Source: JAVXAG01 sp036660615 (GTDB lineage: Bacteria > Bacillota > Clostridia > Peptostreptococcales > Anaerovoracaceae). From it: a DNA stretch of 14,292 bases. The stretch covers positions 1-14,292 of the forward strand of contig JAVXAG010000042.1 in assembly GCA_036660615.1 (NCBI GenBank). The letters are read 5' to 3'. The notes below the pieces were generated by a model, which was given only the letters and a program-made list of their open reading frames with translations, was not told where the DNA came from and ran no database searches. Positions 1 to 7,217 of the stretch are shown here, one piece after another. The position numbers and the translations under genes were made by a program. The first letter of the stretch is position 1; every line of letters begins with the position of its first letter.

Positions 1-54
1 CGTTGACTGTCAAATAAATGGTGGAACTACCTGCTAAAACCATGATGTAACCAA

Positions 55-114
55 AAAAAGAAGTCTCGCTGCATTGTTTAACCTTGGTTAACCACTACAG
101 CGAGAGCTTCTTTT
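55..114 (-). terminator. Rho-independent terminator of the ilvBNCD operon (probably bidirectional)
   Basis: A long hairpin lies just past the ilvD stop. The outer stem pairs 56-71 with 98-114 (GCTCTCGCTG-like arms with a one-base bulge), and an inner stem pairs TTAACC with GGTTAA at about 78-91. On the minus strand the hairpin is followed by a run of seven T (complement of the A run 53-59); on the plus strand it is followed by TTTT. It can therefore end ilvD transcription and possibly that of a plus-strand gene to the left of the window. Confidence 0.85.
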
Positions 115-137
115 AAGTATTTAAATTTTTAGGATCA

Positions 138-1805
138 CTATTCCATTACTGCTCCCTTACAAGATGGTCCAACTAATTTGGAATATCTATACAACCAACC
201 TGTTTTGATATTTGGTTGACGTGGAACATAATTTTTTCGCCTAGTATCAAATTCTTCATCGGATACCTTGGCATTTATCTTTGCATTTGCAATGTCAATC
301 TCTATAACATCGCCATCTTTTAACAAACCGATATTACCACCACTTGCCGCTTCTGGGCAAACATGGCCAATTGAGGCGCCTCTACTTGCCCCACTAAAAC
401 GACCATCAGTAATAAGAGCAACCGTCTTATCAAGCTGCATTCCGGCAAGAGCGCTGGTTGGATTGAGCATTTCCCTCATTCCAGGTCCACCCTTTGGCCC
501 TTCGTATCTGATAACCACTACATCACCTTTTATGATTTTTCCATCATAGATAGCAGCGATTGCATCCTCTTCACAGTCAAATACCCTAGCTGGGCCAGTA
601 TGACAAAGCATTTCCGGAGAAACTGCACTTCTCTTAACGACACAGCCCTCCTTGGCAATATTGCCCCACATTATTGCAATACCACCAGTTTCACTGTATG
701 GACTGTCAATACTGCGAATAGCATCATTACTCTTTATGAATTTCCCTTTTATGTTGTCACCAACAGTTTTTCCATTGGCAGTAATAAGGGAAGTGTCAAT
801 TAGTCCAACCTTTGCTAGTTCAGCCATAACTGCACCGATGCCACCAGCATTGTTTAAGTCATGCATATGAGTGTCACCTGCCGGTGCAAGATGGCAAAGA
901 TTAGGAGTTTTACCACTCATTTCATTAAACAATTCCAAATCTATTGGTACTCCTGCCTCATTAGCAATAGCTAATAAGTGAAGTACACTGTTTGAAGAAC
1001 ACCCAAGTGCCATATCACAGGCAAGAGCATTCTTTATTGACTTTTCATTGATTATATCGCGAGCCTTGATATCTCTCTCAATAAGCTCCATAATTGCCAT
1101 TCCCGCATGCTTTGCCAGTTGAATCCTGCCACTGTTTACAGCAGGGATAGTACCATTTCCTGGCAATCCAATTCCAATAGCTTCACATAGACAATTCATA
1201 CTGTTGGCAGTATACATACCCGAACAAGAGCCACAACCCGGACAAACATTAAGTTCATATTCTTCCAGACCTTCATCATCGATTAGTCCCGCTTTTCTAG
1301 CACCAACCGCCTCAAACATCTTTGATAGCGAAGTTTCAACACCGCCAACTAGACCTGACATCATCGGCCCACCGGAACAAACTACAGCCGGTAGATTTAA
1401 CCTTACCGCTGCCATTACCATGCCGGGAACAATCTTGTCACAGTTAGGAACTAAAACAAGTCCATCAAAAGCATGAGCCATTGCCATAGTTTCCACACTG
1501 TCTGCAATCAACTCCCTACTAGCTAGACTGTACTTCATACCTATGTGCCCCATAGCTATTCCATCACAGACTCCAATAGACGGCACCATAATCGGCGTGC
1601 CTCCTGCCATTCTTACCCCTGCTTTTACTGCTTCAGTAATTTTGTCAAGATGCATATGACCTGGTACGATTTCACTATATGCGGAAACAACTCCTATTAA
1701 CGGTCTTTCAAGTTCTTCTTTTGTGTATCCCATAGCATAAAAAAGGCTACGCATTGGAGCCTTTTCTATACCTTTGGTTACACTATCACTTCTTCTATTA
1801 GTCAT
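138..1805 (-). CDS. ilvD: Dihydroxyacid dehydratase
   Basis: Cytoplasmic enzyme that dehydrates 2,3-dihydroxyisovalerate and 2,3-dihydroxy-3-methylvalerate to the 2-keto acids of valine and isoleucine. The protein is 555 aa, the usual length for a bacterial form without the E. coli insertion. Seen: the first family signature around residues 121-128 (NCDKIVPG, iron-sulfur cysteine C122), the second cluster-binding stretch CPGCGSCSGMYTANS starting at C188 (conserved cysteine C194), and the C-terminal signature TDGRFSGASRG at 467-476 followed by GHVCPEA. Residues 48-50 read P-G-H, as in the E. coli [4Fe-4S] enzyme, where [2Fe-2S] homologues have P-C-N; an oxygen-labile cluster is inferred. The start is supported by GGGAAAGGA upstream. 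It is the last gene of the ilv operon, 29 bp after ilvC, and precedes the terminator. A sugar-acid dehydratase (Edd-like) is less likely given the operon. Confidence 0.97.
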   Translation of the reverse strand: MTNRRSDSVTKGIEKAPMRSLFYAMGYTKEELERPLIGVVSAYSEIVPGHMHLDKITEAVKAGVRMAGGTPIMVPSIGVCDGIAMGHIGMKYSLASRELIADSVETMAMAHAFDGLVLVPNCDKIVPGMVMAAVRLNLPAVVCSGGPMMSGLVGGVETSLSKMFEAVGARKAGLIDDEGLEEYELNVCPGCGSCSGMYTANSMNCLCEAIGIGLPGNGTIPAVNSGRIQLAKHAGMAIMELIERDIKARDIINEKSIKNALACDMALGCSSNSVLHLLAIANEAGVPIDLELFNEMSGKTPNLCHLAPAGDTHMHDLNNAGGIGAVMAELAKVGLIDTSLITANGKTVGDNIKGKFIKSNDAIRSIDSPYSETGGIAIMWGNIAKEGCVVKRSAVSPEMLCHTGPARVFDCEEDAIAAIYDGKIIKGDVVVIRYEGPKGGPGMREMLNPTSALAGMQLDKTVALITDGRFSGASRGASIGHVCPEAASGGNIGLLKDGDVIEIDIANAKINAKVSDEEFDTRRKNYVPRQPNIKTGWLYRYSKLVGPSCKGAVME

Positions 1806-1834
1806 AATGTAATCCTTTCCCTATATATAACAAA

Positions 1835-2830
1835 TTATTTTTTCAACCAACTCATCATTGCTCTTAGTTCTGCACCAACCTTGCAAAGTGGATGTGCTGC
1901 TTCTTTCTTTCTTGTTGCTAAGAATTTTGCTCTTCCGCCAGCATTAAACTCTTGGATAAATTCACTAGCAAAAGTACCATCTTGAATTTCTTCTAGTACC
2001 TTCTTCATTTCTTTTCTAGTATCTTCTGTGATTATTCTCTTTCCAGTTCTGTAATCACCATATTCTGCTGTGTTTGAAACAGAATATCTCATCTTGTCAA
2101 AGCCACCAGTATTGATTAAGTCAACGATTAACTTCATTTCATGGATACATTCAAAATATGCCATTTCAGGTTCATATCCTGCTTCAACCAAAGTATCAAA
2201 TCCAGCTTTCATTAGTTCAGTAACACCACCGCAAAGTACAGCTTGCTCACCGAATAAATCAGTTTCTGTTTCTTCCTTAAATGTTGTTTCGATAATTCCT
2301 GCTCTGCCTGCACCGATTCCAGAAGCATATGCAAGAGCATATTCTTTTGCTTTTCCAGAAGCATCTTGTTCTACTGCGATAAGTGATGGAACGCCTTTTC
2401 CTTCAACATATTGACTTCTAACTGTATGTCCAGGCCCTTTTGGAGCTACCATAATTACGTCCAAATCTTTCTTTGGCTCAACTTGGCAATAATGGATATT
2501 GAAACCATGGGCAAACATTAATACATTGCCTGCTTTCATATGCTTTTCAACTTGGTTTTTGTAAACAGAAGCAGCTAATTCATCTGGAACAAGCATCATT
2601 ACTAAGTCGCCTGCCTCAGCAGCCTCTTCAATACCCATAACTGTTAATCCAGCGGCTTTAGCTTTGGCAACATGTTGTGAGTCTTCTCTCAAACCAACAA
2701 CTACCTTTACTCCACTTTCGTTAAGGTTCATTGCGTGTGCGTGACCTTGGCTACCAAATCCAATTATAGCTACTGTCTTTCCATCTAACAATCCTAAATT
2801 ACAATCTTGATCATAATATTTCTTTATCAT
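1835..2830 (-). CDS. ilvC: Ketol-acid reductoisomerase, class I
   Basis: Catalyses the Mg2+-dependent alkyl migration and NADPH reduction of acetolactate or acetohydroxybutyrate to the 2,3-dihydroxy acids used by IlvD. The 331-aa length is that of a class I (short) enzyme, without the duplicated C-terminal domain of E. coli IlvC. Seen: the Rossmann loop GFGSQG at 24-29; R48 and S51 in the cofactor loop, positions that usually hold the NADPH 2'-phosphate; K131 in APKGPGH; metal ligands D191 and E195 in DLFGEQAVLCGG; and E227/E231 in the knotted C-terminal domain. The start has AAAGGAG upstream. It lies 39 bp after ilvN and 29 bp before ilvD, with no terminator between. NADPH rather than NADH preference is inferred from R48/S51. 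Confidence 0.98.
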   Translation of the reverse strand: MIKKYYDQDCNLGLLDGKTVAIIGFGSQGHAHAMNLNESGVKVVVGLREDSQHVAKAKAAGLTVMGIEEAAEAGDLVMMLVPDELAASVYKNQVEKHMKAGNVLMFAHGFNIHYCQVEPKKDLDVIMVAPKGPGHTVRSQYVEGKGVPSLIAVEQDASGKAKEYALAYASGIGAGRAGIIETTFKEETETDLFGEQAVLCGGVTELMKAGFDTLVEAGYEPEMAYFECIHEMKLIVDLINTGGFDKMRYSVSNTAEYGDYRTGKRIITEDTRKEMKKVLEEIQDGTFASEFIQEFNAGGRAKFLATRKKEAAHPLCKVGAELRAMMSWLKK

Positions 2831-2869
2831 TTTTCTTTCTCCTTTAATATATATATAATTTTATAATAG

Positions 2870-3361
2870 TTATTTATGTGTCTCAATTCCGGTGATTCCG
2901 GTTCTGCATACCTCGATGATTTCATAACATTCCATAACGTCCATGAAGCCATTAAGTTTTTCTGGTGTCCCTGTAAGTTCTATTATCATACTTTCTTTTG
3001 ATAAGTCAATAATTTTGCCTCTAAAAATATCTACAACTTCTTTTATTGCAGTTCTTTGTGGTTGAGCGGCTTTAACCTTGATTAGCAAAAGTTCTCTATA
3101 CAAGCTATTTTCTCTGTTCAAAATATATACTTCTTTTACTACTTCTAACTTCTCTGTCTGAGTAATTATTTGTTGCATAGATTGTTCAGTAGCACTAAAC
3201 ACAATGGTAATCCTTGACAATTCAGGATTGTTGGTTGCGGATACTGTTAGGGAATCAATGTTAAATCCACGTCTGCCAAACATACTTACAACTCTAGTCA
3301 AAACATTTGCCTGGTTCTTTACAAGAACACTGACTATTTCTTTCTTTAATGGTCTATACAT
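2870..3361 (-). CDS. ilvN: Acetolactate synthase small (regulatory) subunit
   Basis: Regulatory subunit of acetohydroxyacid synthase; it activates the catalytic subunit and normally mediates valine feedback inhibition. The 163-aa length equals that of E. coli IlvH. Seen: an N-terminal ACT domain (about 8-80) with GRRGFNIDSLTV at about 29-40 and LSRITIVF after it, then the C-terminal small-subunit domain (about 85-160) ending in the conserved RTGITGIE-type tail. The valine-site loop reads N16-Q-A-N19, so the position matching E. coli Gly14 is Asn here. The start follows an AGGAGGGA ribosome binding site in the 10-bp gap after the ilvB stop, so expression is probably coupled to ilvB. The symbol could equally be ilvH. 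Confidence 0.96.
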   Translation of the reverse strand: MYRPLKKEIVSVLVKNQANVLTRVVSMFGRRGFNIDSLTVSATNNPELSRITIVFSATEQSMQQIITQTEKLEVVKEVYILNRENSLYRELLLIKVKAAQPQRTAIKEVVDIFRGKIIDLSKESMIIELTGTPEKLNGFMDVMECYEIIEVCRTGITGIETHK

Positions 3362-3371
3362 ATCTTCCCTC

Positions 3372-5033
3372 CTAATCTATAATCATATCTTCAACAGTTT
3401 TGCCTGCTGGAATCATTGGTAAAACTCTTTCTTCTCTGGAAATAGTACAGTCAATCCATACTGGACCTTCTGATTTTAGTGCTTTACTCATAGCCTCTTC
3501 AAACTCTTCCAAAGTGTCCGCTTTGTATCCTTTTGCCCCAAAAGCATCAGCCAAAGCTGGGAAATTTGTCTTTCTTTCTGGAGTAGTATTTGAATATCTT
3601 TTTCCATAGAATATAGTCTGCCACTGGTATACCATTCCAAGAACTTTGTTGTTCATAATAATGGTTATAATCGGCAAATTTTGACTTACTGCTGTGCAGG
3701 CTTCGTTTAGGTTCATATGGAAAGAACCATCGCCAGTAATGTGAATTACTCTCTTGTCTGGGCATCCTACTTGAGCGCCAATAGCTGCTCCATAGCCAAA
3801 TCCCATAGTTCCAAGTCCACCACTAGTAATAAATCTCTTTGTATTTTTGTGCTTTATGTACTGGGCTGCCCACATCTGGTGCTGTCCTACGTCAGTTACA
3901 TAAATTGTATCCTTGTCAGTCATATCGCAAACTTTGGAAATAATTTCTTGTGGATGAAGAGAATCATCACTATGTCTTACAACAACGTCTTGAGCCTTCC
4001 ATTCATTTACTTTATTGTGCCAATCGTCACGTTTTTTCTCATCAATCAAAGGTAATAATTTTTCTAAAAAGTCCTTTATGTCACATACTGCACTTTTATC
4101 AACCATTACATTCTTGTTGATTTCACTCTTATCAATGTCTACTTGAACCCTCTTTGCTTTTTTAGCAAAAGCTTTAGGATTCAGGGCTACTCTGTCACTA
4201 AATCTTGCACCAAGGGCAACAACCAAATCTGCACCGGCAATAGCCTTGTTTGCAGCAATTGTTCCATGCATACCAATCAAACCTAAATTGTGAGGCTTGT
4301 CATATCCAATTATTCCTGCTGCCATAAGTGTATACGTTGCTGGGATATCCGCCTTATCTAGCAAACTGTTAAGTAAATCTCCCGCTTCCGATGCCGTAAC
4401 ACCACCACCGAAGTAAACCACTGGTTGTTTCGATTCATTAATCATTTTGGCAATATCTTCAACTACTTTATCTTGTGCTTCTGGATTTTTTTGTAATGGG
4501 CAAGGTTTTTTAGACTCAAAGTCAACCAATGCTCCAGTGACATCTTTTGTAATATCTACAAGAACCGGACCTTTTCTTCCACTATTTGCAATTCTAAACG
4601 CTTCTCTCAATGCCGGTTCCAAATCTTCTACTCTGTTAACAAAATAATTGTGCTTAGTAATTGGGAGAGTAACGCCTGTAATGCAAATCTCTTGAAATGC
4701 ATCCCTTCCAATTAGAGGGTCTGGTACATTTGCAGTAATCGCAACCATAGGAATACTATCCATAAAAGCTGTTGCAATGCCAGTTACCAAATTTGTTGCT
4801 CCAGGGCCGCTTGTTGCAAAAACAACACCAGTTTTACCGGTTGCTCTTGCATAACCATCTGCGGCATGAGCTGCTCCTTGTTCGTGAGCAGTAAGTACAT
4901 GGTTTATTTTCATGCGATGTTTATACAATTCATCATAGAGGTTAAGGGCCGTCCCACCTGGATACCCAAACACTGTATCTACACCGTGATCTAATAATAC
5001 TTCTGCTACTACTTGTGATCCTGTCAATCTCAT
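3372..5033 (-). CDS. ilvB: Acetolactate synthase large (catalytic) subunit
   Basis: ThDP-dependent carboligase condensing two pyruvates to acetolactate, or pyruvate with 2-ketobutyrate to acetohydroxybutyrate; first common step of valine, isoleucine and leucine synthesis. From the chosen start it is 553 aa. Seen: N-terminal MRLTGSQVVAE with VFGYPGG, the catalytic glutamate E51 in TAHEQGAAHAADGYAR, and the ThDP/Mg motif from GDG (434-436) to NN (461-462) followed by GMVYQWQ. The frame stays open to an ATG at 5117, but that codon lies inside the promoter spacer. The start at 5033 has AAAGGAAGAG upstream and matches where family members begin. An in-frame ATG at 5090 falls almost on the predicted transcription start and is a less likely leaderless start. 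It is the first gene of the ilv operon. Confidence 0.96.
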   Translation of the reverse strand: MRLTGSQVVAEVLLDHGVDTVFGYPGGTALNLYDELYKHRMKINHVLTAHEQGAAHAADGYARATGKTGVVFATSGPGATNLVTGIATAFMDSIPMVAITANVPDPLIGRDAFQEICITGVTLPITKHNYFVNRVEDLEPALREAFRIANSGRKGPVLVDITKDVTGALVDFESKKPCPLQKNPEAQDKVVEDIAKMINESKQPVVYFGGGVTASEAGDLLNSLLDKADIPATYTLMAAGIIGYDKPHNLGLIGMHGTIAANKAIAGADLVVALGARFSDRVALNPKAFAKKAKRVQVDIDKSEINKNVMVDKSAVCDIKDFLEKLLPLIDEKKRDDWHNKVNEWKAQDVVVRHSDDSLHPQEIISKVCDMTDKDTIYVTDVGQHQMWAAQYIKHKNTKRFITSGGLGTMGFGYGAAIGAQVGCPDKRVIHITGDGSFHMNLNEACTAVSQNLPIITIIMNNKVLGMVYQWQTIFYGKRYSNTTPERKTNFPALADAFGAKGYKADTLEEFEEAMSKALKSEGPVWIDCTISREERVLPMIPAGKTVEDMIID

Positions 5034-5096
5034 ACTTACTCTTCCTTTTCTAAAAATTTGTATTAGAGGTCTTGTAAAATCTCTAACCATACATTC

Positions 5097-5124
5097 ATTA
5101 TAGTATATAAAAATCAAATGTCAA
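5097..5124 (-). promoter_or_regulatory. Sigma-A-type promoter of ilvBNCD
   Basis: On the minus strand the -35 box is a perfect TTGACA (5124-5119), the spacer is 16 bp and the -10 box is a perfect TATAAT (5102-5097). Transcription should start near 5090, giving a leader of about 57 nt before the ilvB start at 5033. That leader has no T-box motif and no evident terminator. Confidence 0.85.
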
Positions 5125-5126
5125 CA

Positions 5127-5150
5127 TTTTTTGTGAATGTTCACAAAAAA
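5127..5150. promoter_or_regulatory. 24-bp inverted repeat, possible operator next to the ilvB -35 box
   Basis: Perfect inverted repeat with 11-bp arms around a 2-bp centre: TTTTTTGTGAA, TG, TTCACAAAAAA. It lies 2 bp upstream of the ilvB -35 box and 36 bp from the leu -35 box. A further TTCACAA copy is at 5172-5178, 32 bp away (about three helical turns). The arrangement looks like a dimeric repressor or activator site, but the arms are AT-rich and it matches no operator I can name with confidence; it differs from the CodY consensus at several positions. Confidence 0.5.
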
Positions 5151-5186
5151 ATACACTATTTTATAGATATTTTCACAAGTTTTGTA

Positions 5187-5215
5187 TTGACATCTAATGT
5201 AATATCATTTATATT
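5187..5215 (+). promoter_or_regulatory. Sigma-A-type promoter of leuACDB
   Basis: TTGACA at 5187-5192, an optimal 17-bp spacer, and TATATT at 5210-5215. The expected transcription start near 5222 lies just before the T-box leader. Confidence 0.87.
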
Positions 5216-5221
5216 AGTATC

Positions 5222-5456
5222 ATAATAAAAAAACAAACTGTGTTGATAGGAATAAATTGTTAGTTAGGTATTGCAGAGAGTAATCGTTTGGTGAAAGATT
5301 ACATACCTATTACAATATCTCACCCAGGAGCAGTTCCAAATGAGTGGGCTATAGAATAAATCTTTTATCTATTGCCAATAAGAGTGGTACCGCGGAAACA
5401 AATTGTCTTCGTCTCTTGTGCGATTGTCCTAGAAATCGTTCAAGAGGCGTTTTTTA
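5222..5456 (+). ncRNA. T-box riboswitch leader, probable leucine (CUC) specifier
   Basis: tRNA-sensing leader upstream of leuA. Seen: Stem I helices ATTGT 5256-5260 with ACAAT 5312-5316, TAGGTAT 5265-5271 with ATACCTA 5303-5309, and GTAATC 5280-5285 with GATTAC 5297-5302; the AG-bulge AGAGAG at 5275-5280; the apical loop GTTTGGTGAAA at 5286-5296; a Stem III hairpin at 5351-5372 (ATAGA/TCTAT); and the T-box core AAGAGTGGTACCGCGG at 5380-5395. The specifier loop 3' side reads ATCTCAC (5317-5323); CTC at 5319-5321 followed by A is the natural leucine codon, fitting the leu genes downstream. ATC (Ile) at 5317-5319 is the alternative register. AAGAG of the T-box can pair with CTCTT at 5413-5417, forming the antiterminator in competition with the terminator. 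Uncharged tRNA-Leu should therefore allow readthrough (family knowledge). This leader and the two promoters fill the ilvB-leuA gap. Confidence 0.95.
5410..5456 (+). terminator. T-box-controlled attenuator
   Basis: The stem CGTCTCTTG (5410-5418) pairs with CAAGAGGCG (5441-5449), and an inner CGATT/AATCG helix continues it past a small internal loop. Six T follow at 5450-5455. The left arm contains the CTCTT needed by the antiterminator, so the two structures are mutually exclusive. It precedes the leuA ribosome binding site by about 35 bp. Confidence 0.9.
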
Positions 5457-5504
5457 TTAGAAATCGCAATTAACTACAATCTAATGTAAGAAAGGAACTA
5501 AAAC

Positions 5505-7205
5505 ATGAAAAATTTTGAGAAGTACAAGGTCGGATATTTCCCACCTCCACAAACAGATATGGCATGGACAAAAAAAGACCATATAGAAAAAGCCCCTTTA
5601 TGGTGTAGCGTTGATTTGAGAGATGGAAACCAAGCCCTCATCGTACCGATGAATTTGGATGAGAAAATAGAGTTCTTTAAATTTTTAGTTGAAATAGGAT
5701 TCAAAGAAATAGAAGTTGGCTTTCCTGCCGCGTCCGATACAGAATACGAGTTTTTAAGGAAACTTATTGATGATAAGCTTATTCCTGATGATGTAACAGT
5801 CCAAGTTTTGACTCAATCCAGAAAGCATATAATAGAAAAGACTTTTAAATCATTAAAAGGCGCAAAGAACGCAGTGGTTCACCTTTACAATTCAACTTCC
5901 CTTGCCCAGAGAACACAGGTTTTCAAGGCCAGCGAAAAAGAGATTATAGATATTGCCAAGGAAGGTGCAGAATTAATTAAGCACTATGCTGCAAAATCAC
6001 CAGAAACTAATTTTAGTTTTGAATACTCTCCAGAAAGCTTTACGGGGACTGAAATGGAATTTGCTAAAGAAATATGCAACGCAGTAATTGATATTTGGCA
6101 ACCGACACCAGAAAAAAAGGTTATAATTAATCTGCCGGCTACTGTTGAAATGTCACTGCCACATATATTTGCAAATCAAATTGAATATATGTGTAACAAT
6201 TTACATAATAGAGAAAATGTTATTGTTTCATTACATCCTCACAACGATAGAGGAACTGGCGTTGCCGATGCTGAACTTGGGCTTTTAGCTGGTGGTGATA
6301 GAATTGAAGGAACATTGTTTGGAAATGGTGAAAGAACCGGAAACGTTGATATCGTCACTCTAGCTATGAATATGTTCTCACATGGAGTAGATCCACAACT
6401 TGATTTTTCAAATATGCCTGCCGTTGTTGCGGCCTTTGAAAAGTTTACAGATATGGAAGTTAATCCAAGACAACCTTACGGTGGAAAGTTAGTATTTGCA
6501 GCATTTTCTGGCTCTCACCAAGATGCTATTGCCAAAGGTATGAAATATAGGGATACTAAGGAATCCACCAGATGGACTGTTCCCTACTTGCCTATTGATC
6601 CACATGATGTTGGCAGAGAATATGATGGAGATGTAATAAGAATTAACAGCCAATCCGGAAAAGGTGGCGTTGCATATATTTTGGAACAGAATTATGGATT
6701 TAACCTTCCTCAGAGTATGCGTTCTGAAGTAGGCTATATGATGAAAGACCTTTCTGATAAAAATCATAAGGAACTTACACCGTCACTTATTTATAATTCA
6801 TTTGAGGAGGAATATATCAATATCTTCAAACCTATTGATATTACTCACGCTACATTCAGTCACTATTCGTCAACCAAAGCGGATAATACAATGGTTGTAA
6901 AAATGAAAGTTAATATTAAAGGTCAAGAGTTTGAACTAGAAGCAAATGGAAACGGTCGTTTGGATGCTGTTAGTAATGCATTAAAGAAAACACCTTACAA
7001 TTTTGACTACAAGTTTATAACTTATTCAGAACACGCAATAAGCGCTGATTCCAATTCCAAAGCTGCCGCATATGTCTGTATAGCAGATAGCAACGATAAC
7101 CAATATTGGGGCGTTGGAACACATGACGACATTATACTTGCATCGGTCAACGCTTTGGTCTGTGCATTAAATAGACAAAATAAAACAGTTCACTTCGTGA
7201 AATAG
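5505..7205 (+). CDS. leuA: 2-isopropylmalate synthase, long (LeuA type 2) form
   Basis: Condenses acetyl-CoA with 2-ketoisovalerate to 2-isopropylmalate, the committed step of leucine synthesis. The 566-aa length and N-terminal PPPQTDMAW/EKAPLWCSVDLRDGNQA match the longer type found in yeast, actinobacteria and many Clostridia, not the roughly 520-aa E. coli form. Seen: an HMGL-like TIM barrel (about 30-310) with R39-D40, metal ligands H244 and H246 in HPHNDRG, and GNGERTGNVD at 273-282; then a linker region and a C-terminal LeuA dimerisation/allosteric domain (about 430-560) with ANGNGRLDAVSNAL, the usual site of leucine inhibition. The start follows AAAGGAA at 5491-5497. It is the first gene of the leu operon, and its stop overlaps the leuC ribosome binding site. 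Confidence 0.97.
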   Translation: MKNFEKYKVGYFPPPQTDMAWTKKDHIEKAPLWCSVDLRDGNQALIVPMNLDEKIEFFKFLVEIGFKEIEVGFPAASDTEYEFLRKLIDDKLIPDDVTVQVLTQSRKHIIEKTFKSLKGAKNAVVHLYNSTSLAQRTQVFKASEKEIIDIAKEGAELIKHYAAKSPETNFSFEYSPESFTGTEMEFAKEICNAVIDIWQPTPEKKVIINLPATVEMSLPHIFANQIEYMCNNLHNRENVIVSLHPHNDRGTGVADAELGLLAGGDRIEGTLFGNGERTGNVDIVTLAMNMFSHGVDPQLDFSNMPAVVAAFEKFTDMEVNPRQPYGGKLVFAAFSGSHQDAIAKGMKYRDTKESTRWTVPYLPIDPHDVGREYDGDVIRINSQSGKGGVAYILEQNYGFNLPQSMRSEVGYMMKDLSDKNHKELTPSLIYNSFEEEYINIFKPIDITHATFSHYSSTKADNTMVVKMKVNIKGQEFELEANGNGRLDAVSNALKKTPYNFDYKFITYSEHAISADSNSKAAAYVCIADSNDNQYWGVGTHDDIILASVNALVCALNRQNKTVHFVK

Positions 7206-7217
7206 GAGGAAAATTAT

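Noticed and set aside
1..50. Possible end or start of a neighbouring gene at the left edge
   Set aside because: All three plus frames stop by position 37, and a minus-strand ATG at 43 opens only 14 residues before the edge without a clear ribosome binding site; too little to call. A short TTGAC-T-GTCAA palindrome at 3-13 is probably chance.
2070..2414. Plus-strand 114-codon frame opposite ilvC
   Set aside because: Shadow of the conserved ilvC coding sequence; no ribosome binding site or recognisable protein pattern.
5034..5117. N-terminal extension of IlvB to the ATG at 5117
   Set aside because: The ATG lies between the -35 and -10 boxes of the ilvB promoter and has no ribosome binding site; family members start near MRLTGS.
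5127..5178. CodY binding sites in the divergent ilvB/leuA region
   Set aside because: The best alignments to the AATTTTCWGAAAATT consensus have four or five mismatches, so naming CodY is not justified.
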